DNA of 5,517 bases, from the NCBI GenBank assembly GCA_023392555.1, contig JAEVYW010000114.1, positions 1 through 5,517 of the forward strand. The letters are read 5' to 3'. The notes beneath the pieces were generated by a model. It worked only from the letters and a program-made list of their open reading frames with translations, did no database searches and was not told where the DNA came from. The first letter of the stretch is position 1. Each line of letters begins with the position of its first letter. Shown here piece after piece: positions 1-5,303 of the stretch. The stretch comes from Pseudomonadota bacterium (lineage in GTDB: Bacteria; Pseudomonadota; Alphaproteobacteria; Sphingomonadales; Sphingomonadaceae). Made by a program: the position numbers and the translations under genes.

Positions 1-408
1 GCCTTATGCCCAACCCTCGCAGCGTCCGAAGCCTATGCGCGCTATTTCGAGAACTGGAACGGGCAGGAGCCCGCGCCCGAGACGGTCCAGGAGAACCGCC
101 GCGCATTCCAGGCGGCGATGCGAGCCGGCGTGACGATATGCATGGGCGGCGACGTCGGCGTCTACACTCACGGCCAGAACTGGCTCGAGATGGACGCGAT
201 GCAGCGCGCCGGAATGCGCGCGAATCAGGTGATAATCGCGGCGACGTCCGGCAACGCGCACATTTTCGGTGTCGAGGACCGCGGCGAGATCCGCTCGGGC
301 AAGCTCGCGGACCTGGTGGCCGTCGAGGGAGATCCGACGCGGAACGTCGATGCGGTCCGCAGCGTCCGGATGGTCATGAAGGACGGAAAGCTGGTCATCG
401 CCCCGTGA
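1..408 (+). CDS. Amidohydrolase-superfamily protein, C-terminal part (5' end outside window)
   Basis: The frame is open from the first base and ends at TGA 406-408, giving 135 visible residues. The segment around ICMGGDVGVYTHG carries an Asp (visible residue 51, codon 151-153) at the place where imidazolonepropionase-like amidohydrolases have the metal-binding, catalytic Asp of a G-T/S-D motif. After it comes the usual sequence order of the family: a helix with LEMDAMQRAGM, then AATSGNAHIFG, then GEIRSGKLADLVAVEGDPT and VRMVMKDGKLV. That last part is the closing strand region of the small composite beta domain. Family knowledge says such enzymes hydrolyse amide, cyclic amide or dipeptide bonds using one or two metal ions. 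The substrate cannot be read from this part, and the N-terminal HxH metal ligands lie outside the window. The stop codon overlaps the GTG start of metC, which suggests co-transcription and translational coupling. Family assignment is firm; specificity is unknown. Confidence 0.85.
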   Translation, partial: ALCPTLAASEAYARYFENWNGQEPAPETVQENRRAFQAAMRAGVTICMGGDVGVYTHGQNWLEMDAMQRAGMRANQVIIAATSGNAHIFGVEDRGEIRSGKLADLVAVEGDPTRNVDAVRSVRMVMKDGKLVIAP

Positions 409-1568
409 GCGACCGCCCCGACACCAGGATCGTCCATGGCGGCCGCCGCAAGGAGTGGCTGCGCGGGATGGTCAATGTGCCGGTGTCGCGCACCTCCACC
501 GTTCTGTTTGAAAGCGTTGCTGACCTAAAGGCGGGTTATCCCCCGCAGGACGGAAGGCTGAGCTACGGCCGCAATGGCACCTGGACACAATGGTCGCTGG
601 CCGAAGCCCTGACCGAGCTAGAGCCGGGCGCGGCGGGAACGAGCCTGGTCCCATCGGGCGCGACGGCGGTTTACATGGCATTGCTGAGCGTTCTCGGCCC
701 CGGCGATGACCTGCTGATGGTCGACAGCGCTTATGCGCCGACGCGCATCTTCTGCGACAAGGAGCTGAAGCGGCTCGGCATTTCGACGCGCTACTACGAC
801 CCGGTCGCAACGTCCGCGGAGATCGAGGCGTTGATCGGCGACCGGACACGCGCGATTTTCATGGAAAGCCCCGGCTCCCTGACGTTCGAGGTGCAGGACG
901 TGCCCGGCATTTGCGCGGTGGCAAAGACGCGCGGCCTCACCACCCTGCTCGACAATACCTGGGCCACGTCGCTGTTCTTCCCGGCGATCGAGAAAGGCGT
1001 CGACCTGTCGATCGTCGCCTGCACCAAATACATTTCGGGCCATTCGGACGTGATGATGGGATCCATCACCGCCGAGCCGTCGCATTGGGAACGGCTGCAG
1101 CGGACCATCCGCGGCTATGGGCAGTATGTGAGCCCCGACGATGCCTATCTCGTCGCGCGCGGGCTTCGCACTTTGGGCGTTCGACTGCGCGAGCATCAGT
1201 CGAACGCGCTCAAGGTCGCGACCTGGCTCAAGGAGCAACCGCAGGTCGGCGTTGTGCTTCACCCCGCCTTCGAGGAATGCCCGGGACACGAGAACTGGAA
1301 GCGGGATTTTACGGGCTCGAGCGGCCTGTTCTCATTCGCGCTGAAGGGCGCGGACCGCGCGGCCCGCGATGCCGTCATCGACCGGCTGAAGCTATTCGCT
1401 GTCGGGCAAAGCTGGGGCGGCTACGAAAGCCTCGCGACGACTGCAGATACGGACGGCATCCGCACCGCGAACAAGCGCGACTTCGGCGGGCCGCTCATCC
1501 GCGTGCACGTGGGGCTGGAAGACCCGGACGACCTGGTCGAGGATCTGGCGCAGGCGCTTAAGCCCTAG
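405..1568 (+). CDS. metC: Cystathionine beta-lyase (PLP-dependent, Cys/Met metabolism family)
   Basis: This 387-residue protein is the usual length for the family. It should split cystathionine into homocysteine, pyruvate and ammonia in the cytoplasm, the penultimate step of methionine synthesis by transsulfuration; family members often also desulfhydrate cysteine. Visible landmarks are YGRNGT (54-59), the phosphate-cup PSGATAVYMA (83-92), Y110, DNTWAT with PLP-pyridine Asp183, the Schiff-base Lys208 in TKYISGHSD, the RGLRTLGVRLREH segment, FTGSSGLFSF and SWGGYESL. The order and wording closely follow E. coli MetC, and SWGGYESL favours the beta-lyase over gamma-lyase or gamma-synthase relatives. 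The start is GTG 405-407 because the N-terminal DTRIVHGGR segment is conserved and precedes the first ATG (468). GTG overlaps the upstream TGA as GTGA, so translation is probably coupled to the amidohydrolase. No strong ribosome-binding site is seen at ideal spacing. The TAG stop overlaps the stop of the convergent emrB. Confidence 0.93.
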   Translation: MSDRPDTRIVHGGRRKEWLRGMVNVPVSRTSTVLFESVADLKAGYPPQDGRLSYGRNGTWTQWSLAEALTELEPGAAGTSLVPSGATAVYMALLSVLGPGDDLLMVDSAYAPTRIFCDKELKRLGISTRYYDPVATSAEIEALIGDRTRAIFMESPGSLTFEVQDVPGICAVAKTRGLTTLLDNTWATSLFFPAIEKGVDLSIVACTKYISGHSDVMMGSITAEPSHWERLQRTIRGYGQYVSPDDAYLVARGLRTLGVRLREHQSNALKVATWLKEQPQVGVVLHPAFEECPGHENWKRDFTGSSGLFSFALKGADRAARDAVIDRLKLFAVGQSWGGYESLATTADTDGIRTANKRDFGGPLIRVHVGLEDPDDLVEDLAQALKP

Positions 1569-3115
1569 TCCATCGCCACGTGCTGCTGCGGACCGCTTCC
1601 AACCTGCCGGCCCCGCTTCATCAAAAGCAGCAGCGGCAGGACCGCGAAGGTCACGATCATCATCAGCTTAAAGTCGTCGAGATAAGCGATGAACACCGCC
1701 TGCCGAGTCACTTCGGCATTGATCACCGCGAGCGCGATGTCGCCCTGAGGCGCGATCGTCTGAAGCAGCGGCGAGCCTGCCGTCGGGATCGTCTGCTCGG
1801 TGACGGTGCTGGCAAGATCGGCGTGCGCAACCTGGCTCATTCGGACGAGCTGCGCGGTCACGACCGAAATGCCGATCGATCCGCCGACGTTACGGGACAG
1901 ATTGAGCAACGCTGCGGCCGTCGTCCGCATTTGCGGAAGCAGCGTCTCGAACGCGAGGCTCTGCAGCGGCACGAAGATTAGGCCGAGGCCAAGGCCCTGG
2001 ACGACGCCGCTGACGATCACCGGTCGCGACGGCTGATCGATCGCGAAGCCCGTCATCATCCACAGCGAGACGCCCATAAGGGTCACGCCGATGCCAACAA
2101 GAAGGCGCGAGTCCACCTTGCCGACCAGGCGGCCGGCCATAAGCATGGAGATCAAAGTTCCGATGCCGCGTGGGGCGGTCAGGAAACCAGACTGCAGCAC
2201 AGAATAGCCGTAGAGGTTCTGGAGCAGAGGCGGCAGCAAGGCGAGCCCTGCGAGGAGCAGGACGCCCGTGACCGCCATGAACAACATGCCCGTAGCGAAA
2301 TTGCGGTCCGCGAACATGCCGCGGTCAAACAACGGGTTCTTGGCAGTCGCGATATGGACGACGAACATCCATGCCGCGGCTGCGGCCAAGCTCGCCTCGA
2401 TGATGATTTCCCAGCTCTGGAACCAGTCTTCCTGCTGGCCACGGTCGAGGAACAGCTGGAGCGCGCCGACCGCGACCGCCAGTAGCACGAAGCCGATCAC
2501 GTCGAACTTACGCCGCACGACCTCCGCCTTGGGCATGAACTGGAACATCAGCCAGGCGCACAGGACGCCGACCGGAAGGTTGACCAGGAAGACCCAGCGC
2601 CAGTTATAATTGTCGGTCAGCCAGCCGCCGAGCACCGGCCCGAGGATCGGCCCGATCATCACGCCGCCGCCGAATAGCGCCATCGCCTGGCCGTGCTTTT
2701 CGGGCGGGTTGATGTCGAACAGGGTTGCCTGTGCTAGCGGGACGATGAAGGCGCCGCTGACGCCCTGCGCCACGCGGAAAAGCACCATTTCCGTGAGCGA
2801 CGTCGCCGACGCGCATAGTACCGACGCGATGGTGAAGCCGACGACGGAGATCAGCAGCAGCCGCTTGCGCCCTACCCGGTCGGCCAGCCAGCCGCTGATC
2901 GGCAAAGCGATCGCCGAGGCGACGATGTAACTGGTCAACACCCAGTTGATCGTCTCCTGCGTCGCGCTGAGGCTCGCCTGCATGTGCGGCAGAGCGACGT
3001 TGGCGATGGTCGTGTCCAGCACCTGCAGGAGCACGGCCAGCATGACGCCGATCGTGACGAGCGCTCTTCGCCCCGCGGAAAGCGGGTGGGCAATCGCTGT
3101 GTTCGCGCCAGCCAC
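1565..3115 (-). CDS. emrB: DHA2-family multidrug efflux transporter, EmrB type
   Basis: This 516-residue inner-membrane protein has about 14 hydrophobic segments and should use the proton gradient to expel drugs or other hydrophobic compounds. Hallmarks are the DHA motif D1, LDTTIANVALP (33-43), motif A, GWLADRVGRKR (75-85), and motif C, GPILGPVLGGW (155-165), which marks antiporters. A hydrophilic stretch at about 428-474 before the last membrane segment is typical of EmrB/QacA-like proteins. The length matches the family. The start is GTG at 3113-3115, one base after the TAA of emrA. No clear Shine-Dalgarno is seen, so coupling to emrA translation is likely; the next Met (residue 25) would cut into the first membrane helix. 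EmrB normally works with EmrA and an outer-membrane channel of the TolC/OprM/NodT kind. No channel gene is in the window. The substrate is unknown. The TAG stop overlaps that of metC, and no terminator is evident. Confidence 0.92.
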   Translation of the reverse strand: MAGANTAIAHPLSAGRRALVTIGVMLAVLLQVLDTTIANVALPHMQASLSATQETINWVLTSYIVASAIALPISGWLADRVGRKRLLLISVVGFTIASVLCASATSLTEMVLFRVAQGVSGAFIVPLAQATLFDINPPEKHGQAMALFGGGVMIGPILGPVLGGWLTDNYNWRWVFLVNLPVGVLCAWLMFQFMPKAEVVRRKFDVIGFVLLAVAVGALQLFLDRGQQEDWFQSWEIIIEASLAAAAAWMFVVHIATAKNPLFDRGMFADRNFATGMLFMAVTGVLLLAGLALLPPLLQNLYGYSVLQSGFLTAPRGIGTLISMLMAGRLVGKVDSRLLVGIGVTLMGVSLWMMTGFAIDQPSRPVIVSGVVQGLGLGLIFVPLQSLAFETLLPQMRTTAAALLNLSRNVGGSIGISVVTAQLVRMSQVAHADLASTVTEQTIPTAGSPLLQTIAPQGDIALAVINAEVTRQAVFIAYLDDFKLMMIVTFAVLPLLLLMKRGRQVGSGPQQHVAMD

Positions 3116-3116
3116 T

Positions 3117-4193
3117 TTAGTCGGCGAGGTGGACGGTCACCGTCGACGACAGGCCGGCAATCATCGGCTTGTCGGGATTGCCGTCGAAGGCGATGCGGAC
3201 CGGGACGCGCTGGGTCACCTTGACCCAGTTGCCGTTCGCATTCTGCGCCGGAAGGATGGCGAACTCGCTGCCCGTGCCGGCGCCGACGCTCTGGATGTGA
3301 CCGGCGAAGTCGCGGCCGGGGTACGCGTCGATCTCGATCGTCGCCTTCTGGCCCGGGACCATCTTGCCGACGTCCTTCTCCTTGAAGTTGGCTTCGATCC
3401 ACGCGGCCTTGCTGCGGACGACCGACAGCATGCCGACGCCCTGCACCGACATCTGGCCGACCTGAAGGCGGTCCGCATTCGCAACGGTGCCATCCATCGG
3501 AGCCCGCACTTCGGTGCGCGACAGGTCGAGGCGCGCCTTGTCCACCGCGGCCTGCGCCTGAGCGATCGAGGGCTGCTCGCCCGGCGCAATGGCTGCGCTG
3601 GCGTTGGCGGCGCGAGCGCGCGCATCGGCGAGCTGGGTTTCGGCGGAGCGGACCTCGTTGAGCGCGTCCTCAAAGTTCGAACGCGTGGTGAAGCCCTGCT
3701 TCAGAAGCGCCTGCTGGCGGCCGAGCGCATTGCGCTTGATCGCAAGATTGGCCTGCGCGCCGGTGATGTCCGCGCCCGTGCCGGCGGCCTGCGTGCGAAG
3801 CTGCGTCGTTTGCAGGCGAGCGGCTGCGAGTTGAGCCTGCGCCTGCTCCAGCGCGACACGATAGGGAGCGGGGTCGATGCGGAAGAGTAGCTGGCCACGC
3901 TTCACCTCGTCGCCGTTCTTGACCGCGACTTCGATCACCGGACCGTTCACCTGCGATCCGACGGACACGATGTCCTGCTTCACCGCGGCATTGTCGGTCG
4001 AAACGGATTCGCCGCTCGAGAAATAGTAATAGAGACCACCGGCGAGGATCAGCAGCGGTACGATCAGCATCAGCGCAAGGCGGAGGAACGAGCGCGGCTT
4101 CTTCTCGACGACGATCGTCTCGTTGCTTTCGACAACGTCTTCGGGTGCCTCGGTCGGCGCGCCTTGAATCTTTTCCTGTTTCATCTCGTTCAT
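3117..4193 (-). CDS. emrA: EmrA/HlyD-family periplasmic adaptor of the efflux pump
   Basis: This 358-residue membrane-fusion protein should link EmrB in the inner membrane to an outer-membrane channel across the periplasm. A charged cytosolic N-terminus (1-35) is followed by one membrane anchor (about 36-57, rich in L/I/A, ending GGLYYYFSS). Next come the first lipoyl half (about 72-108: VSVGSQVNGPVIEVAVKNGD), an Ala/Gln-rich alpha-helical hairpin (about 112-226), the second lipoyl half (RTEVRAPMDGTVAN, 226-239) and a beta-barrel domain. The segment GSEFAILPAQNANGNWVKV (308-326) is characteristic of EmrA rather than of RND adaptors. The ATG at 4191-4193 overlaps the TGA of marR as ATGA; Met4 is a possible alternative start. 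TAA lies one base before the emrB GTG. The tight marR-emrA-emrB order matches the emrRAB arrangement of E. coli and implies one transcript. Confidence 0.93.
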   Translation of the reverse strand: MNEMKQEKIQGAPTEAPEDVVESNETIVVEKKPRSFLRLALMLIVPLLILAGGLYYYFSSGESVSTDNAAVKQDIVSVGSQVNGPVIEVAVKNGDEVKRGQLLFRIDPAPYRVALEQAQAQLAAARLQTTQLRTQAAGTGADITGAQANLAIKRNALGRQQALLKQGFTTRSNFEDALNEVRSAETQLADARARAANASAAIAPGEQPSIAQAQAAVDKARLDLSRTEVRAPMDGTVANADRLQVGQMSVQGVGMLSVVRSKAAWIEANFKEKDVGKMVPGQKATIEIDAYPGRDFAGHIQSVGAGTGSEFAILPAQNANGNWVKVTQRVPVRIAFDGNPDKPMIAGLSSTVTVHLAD

Positions 4194-4633
4194 GCCCCAA
4201 CGGCGTTCTTTGCGCCTGCAGTGCAGGCCAGGTTGTCACGGACTCGCGCGAGCTTTTCGCGCACGAACTCAAGATCTTGCGGGCTGAGGCCCTCAAACGC
4301 TTCGTCGACGAGAATGTCGGCAAGCTTGCGCAGCTTCTCGATGAGTGGCGCTGCCTTCGAGGTGACCTGAAGCCGCCAGGCGCGCCGATCCGCGGGGTCG
4401 GCAGTGCGCTCTACTAGGCCAGCCTCTTCGAGGCGGTCGACGATCCGGCTCAGCGTGATCGGCTCCACGTCGAGCTTGTCGGCGAGCTCGACCTGGCGAA
4501 GCCCGGGCTGTCGGCTGAGGCGGAAAAGCACCTTCCACTGCGCGCGAGTCACGCCGAGCGTCGCTGCACGACGGTCGAAGGACTTGCGTAGGGCGTGCGC
4601 CGTCTCCGCGATTTCGAACGGCAAGGTTTCCAT
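4190..4633 (-). CDS. MarR-family transcriptional repressor of the emrAB operon
   Basis: This 147-residue protein is the standard MarR size. It is a winged helix-turn-helix domain (about 30-95) between N- and C-terminal dimerisation helices. VTRAQWKVLFRLS begins the DNA-binding core, QVELADKLDVEPITLSRIVDRLEEAGLVER (47-76) holds the helix-turn-helix, and DPADRRAWRLQVT (79-91) is the wing with the conserved D-x-x-D-R-R. MarR dimers bind short palindromes and usually let go when a small phenolic or drug-like ligand binds; here the ligand is not predictable. It is the first gene of the efflux operon and overlaps emrA by ATGA, so it most likely represses its own operon. The perfect inverted repeat 12 bases upstream of its ATG is the obvious operator. 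The bases just before the ATG show no Shine-Dalgarno, and the predicted transcription start is nearly at the ATG. It could equally be named emrR/mprA-like; orthology was not tested. Confidence 0.92.
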   Translation of the reverse strand: METLPFEIAETAHALRKSFDRRAATLGVTRAQWKVLFRLSRQPGLRQVELADKLDVEPITLSRIVDRLEEAGLVERTADPADRRAWRLQVTSKAAPLIEKLRKLADILVDEAFEGLSPQDLEFVREKLARVRDNLACTAGAKNAVGA

Positions 4634-4640
4634 GAGGGCC

Positions 4641-4668
4641 CATATAATAAGCGTGCTTATTAGTTCAA
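4641..4668 (-). promoter_or_regulatory. Predicted promoter of marR-emrA-emrB
   Basis: On the - strand, TTGAAC (4663-4668) resembles a sigma-70-type -35 box, and TATATG (4641-4646) lies 16 bases downstream as a -10; TTATAT one base earlier is an alternative. The spacer is almost exactly the predicted MarR operator, so repressor binding would block RNA polymerase. Transcription should begin about 4634-4636, within a few bases of the ATG at 4633. That leaves essentially no leader and no room for a Shine-Dalgarno. Box identity rests on similarity to consensus only. Confidence 0.6.
4645..4662. promoter_or_regulatory. Predicted MarR operator (18-bp inverted repeat)
   Basis: The sequence taataagcgtgcttatta has perfect 8-base arms (4645-4652 and 4655-4662) around a GT spacer. 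It ends 12 bases upstream of the marR ATG and lies between the putative -35 and -10 boxes. MarR-family sites are typically 16-20 bp AT-rich palindromes in this position. Assigning it to the adjacent MarR is inference from symmetry and location. Confidence 0.8.
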
Positions 4669-4748
4669 CCCGTGAAGGCGGGCGTGGTTCCTAGTGAGGT
4701 GCGAATACGTATGTGTTGGAGTGTCGCCGGCTTGCTGGACGCTCGCCG

Positions 4749-4795
4749 CGCTCCAATCCTAGGACATGCCCCCGGCATGTCCTAGGATTGGAGCG
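4749..4795. repeat. Perfect 22-bp inverted repeat with 3-base loop, overlapping the tRNA-Gly 3' end
   Basis: Bases 4749-4770 are the exact reverse complement of 4774-4795, with ccc (4771-4773) between them. Each arm contains CCTAGG and CATGCC. Pairing fails at the next base outward (G4748 opposite G4796). The right arm covers the last four acceptor-stem bases, the discriminator and the encoded CCA of tRNA-Gly, so the left arm is an inverted copy of the tRNA 3' end plus 15 further bases. In the tRNA transcript this would be a very stable hairpin that competes with the acceptor stem. No T-run follows on either strand, so it is not a textbook intrinsic terminator. It may be a dispersed palindromic (REP-like) element, a processing or termination signal for the tRNA, or a scar of inverted duplication. 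It also lies between the tRNA and the efflux promoter. Confidence 0.9.
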
Positions 4796-4862
4796 GGTAG
4801 CGGGAATCGAACCCGCGCGATCAGCTTGGGAAGCTGACAGGCTACCATTACATCATACCCGC
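4789..4862 (-). tRNA. tRNA-Gly, anticodon CCC
   Basis: The 74-base - strand sequence folds as a full cloverleaf. The acceptor stem GCGGGTA/TACCCGC is perfect, the discriminator is U, and CCA is encoded (4789-4791). The anticodon stem TCAGC/GCTGA encloses the loop TTCCCAA, giving anticodon CCC (4828-4830), which reads GGG glycine codons. The T arm is GCGGG-TTCGATT-CCCGC, and the D loop contains AATGGTA. The D stem is weak (ATGT against GCCT), with a U-C mismatch at pair 11-24 and a U-G at 13-22. The overall sequence closely resembles E. coli glyU (CCC). The gene starts about 34 bases after an intrinsic terminator, so it needs its own promoter between about 4863 and 4895; I see no convincing boxes there. 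The 3' end is part of the long palindrome. Confidence 0.96.
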
Positions 4863-4895
4863 TCGGGCCTGTCTCAATTAGGTCGGACGCCGGCC

Positions 4896-4938
4896 AAAGA
4901 AAAGGGCCGCGGAAACCTGCTCGGCTTCCGCGGCCCTT
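4896..4938 (-). terminator. Intrinsic terminator for a - strand gene
   Basis: A 13-bp GC-rich stem (4902-4914 paired with 4926-4938) closes an 11-base loop. Read on the - strand it is followed directly by TTTTCTTT (4903 down to 4896, the first two bases within the stem). It lies about 20 bases after the TGA at 4957-4959 and faces the tRNA. It would end transcription coming from the CinA-like side. The + strand side lacks a T-run, so termination is expected in the - direction only. Confidence 0.85.
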
Positions 4939-4956
4939 CCCGTCTTCTGCTCTCGC

Positions 4957-5034
4957 TCAGACGATCGTTTCGTAAATCTTGAGCGCCGTCAGGAACATGC
5001 CGTCGTCGGCGTCATGCGCGTAAGTCGTGCCGAC
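4957..5034 (-). pseudogene. Orphan C-terminal tail of an unidentified gene
   Basis: Just before the terminator, a - strand frame reads [19 protein letters not shown] then IYETIV and stops at TGA 4957-4959. The 25 residues look like genuine protein, with a plausible amphipathic C-terminal helix, and the stop is ideally placed 20 bases before a terminator. Upstream the same frame turns into out-of-frame DUF11 DNA and meets a stop at 5152-5154, with no start signal, so no complete gene is present. I do not recognise the family. It may be what is left of the gene that once lay between the CinA-like gene and the terminator, or the frameshifted end of the DUF11-containing gene. Its coding status rests only on appearance and context. 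Confidence 0.4.
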
Positions 5035-5228
5035 GCGCCTGGCGCCAAGGTGCCGACATCGTATGTTGCATTGGTCAGCGGATCCGTAACAACGATATTC
5101 GTGAGGGTAACGTTGCCGGTATTTGTGACGACGATCGTGTAGGAGCCAATGTCACCGGCGAAATTGCCGATGCTGTCACCGTTGCCGCCCGACCAACCGT
5201 TGAAAACCTTGGTGATCGAGATCGACGG
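5031..5228 (-). pseudogene. Fragment of a DUF11-like (conserved-repeat) surface-protein domain
   Basis: The - strand frame open from 5273 to the stop at 4989-4991 contains 66 residues typical of one DUF11/DUF7507-type Ig-like repeat. It starts at [12 protein letters not shown] and runs through [20 protein letters not shown] and VVTDPL to VGTLAPGAS. Normally such a repeat continues into a TYTVTQADI-like strand, and the protein contains many repeats, a signal peptide and a surface or secretion signal; all are missing. After S76 the frame becomes unrelated sequence and stops. Only GTG 5256-5258 could serve as a start, with no ribosome-binding site noticed. Base composition differs from neighbours: 30 of 60 bases are G/C at 5071-5130. 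I infer a truncated, probably non-functional piece of a large cell-surface protein gene left by rearrangement. A small expressed protein is possible but unlikely. Confidence 0.6.
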
Positions 5229-5280
5229 CACGCGGAAGATTGACGCGACTCGAGCCACCCGCAGCGCTATGACTTAGAAG

Positions 5281-5303
5281 TGACGCCGCGGTTGACGGCG
5301 TCA
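5281..5303 (-). other. Small stem-loop at the end of the CinA-like gene
   Basis: An 8-bp stem (5281-5288 with 5296-5303) closes a 7-base loop and includes the TGA stop of the upstream gene in its 5' arm. The bases after it on the - strand (CTTCTAAG) are a poor T-run, so termination would be weak at best. It may be an RNA 3'-end stabiliser or chance in GC-rich DNA. Confidence 0.3.

Noticed and set aside
6..404. In-frame upstream extension of metC to an ATG at position 6
   Set aside because: This region is the amidohydrolase coding sequence in another frame; the extension is Arg-rich with no MetC homology, and the conserved MetC N-terminus begins right after GTG 405.
618..1289. 223-codon open frame on the - strand inside metC
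   Set aside because: The Arg/Ala-rich translation has no recognisable domain and lies opposite a clear PLP enzyme; long antisense frames are expected in GC-rich DNA.
911..1561. 216-codon + strand frame overlapping metC
   Set aside because: It is low-complexity, Arg-rich sequence in an alternative frame of metC, with no domain features.
2946..3890. 314-codon + strand frame opposite emrA and the start of emrB
   Set aside because: It is antisense to well-supported genes on the other strand, and its composition reflects the complement of GC-rich codons.
4705..4712. Short palindrome atacgtat between the marR promoter and the long repeat
   Set aside because: Eight bases of symmetry is too short to support a site, and it does not match the marR operator.
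4749..4795. Palindrome as an ordinary intrinsic terminator
   Set aside because: Neither strand has a T-run after the stem, unlike the nearby terminator at 4896-4938, so I list it as a repeat of uncertain role.
4749..4862. tRNA 3' end as an integrative-element attachment site
   Set aside because: No integrase gene and no direct repeat of the tRNA 3' end is present in the window; only an inverted copy is seen.
4713..4982. Open frame of 89 codons on the + strand containing VAGIEPARSAWEADRLPLHH
   Set aside because: It runs antisense through the tRNA-Gly gene and the palindrome; the peptide is simply the translated complement of the tRNA, a well-known source of false gene calls.
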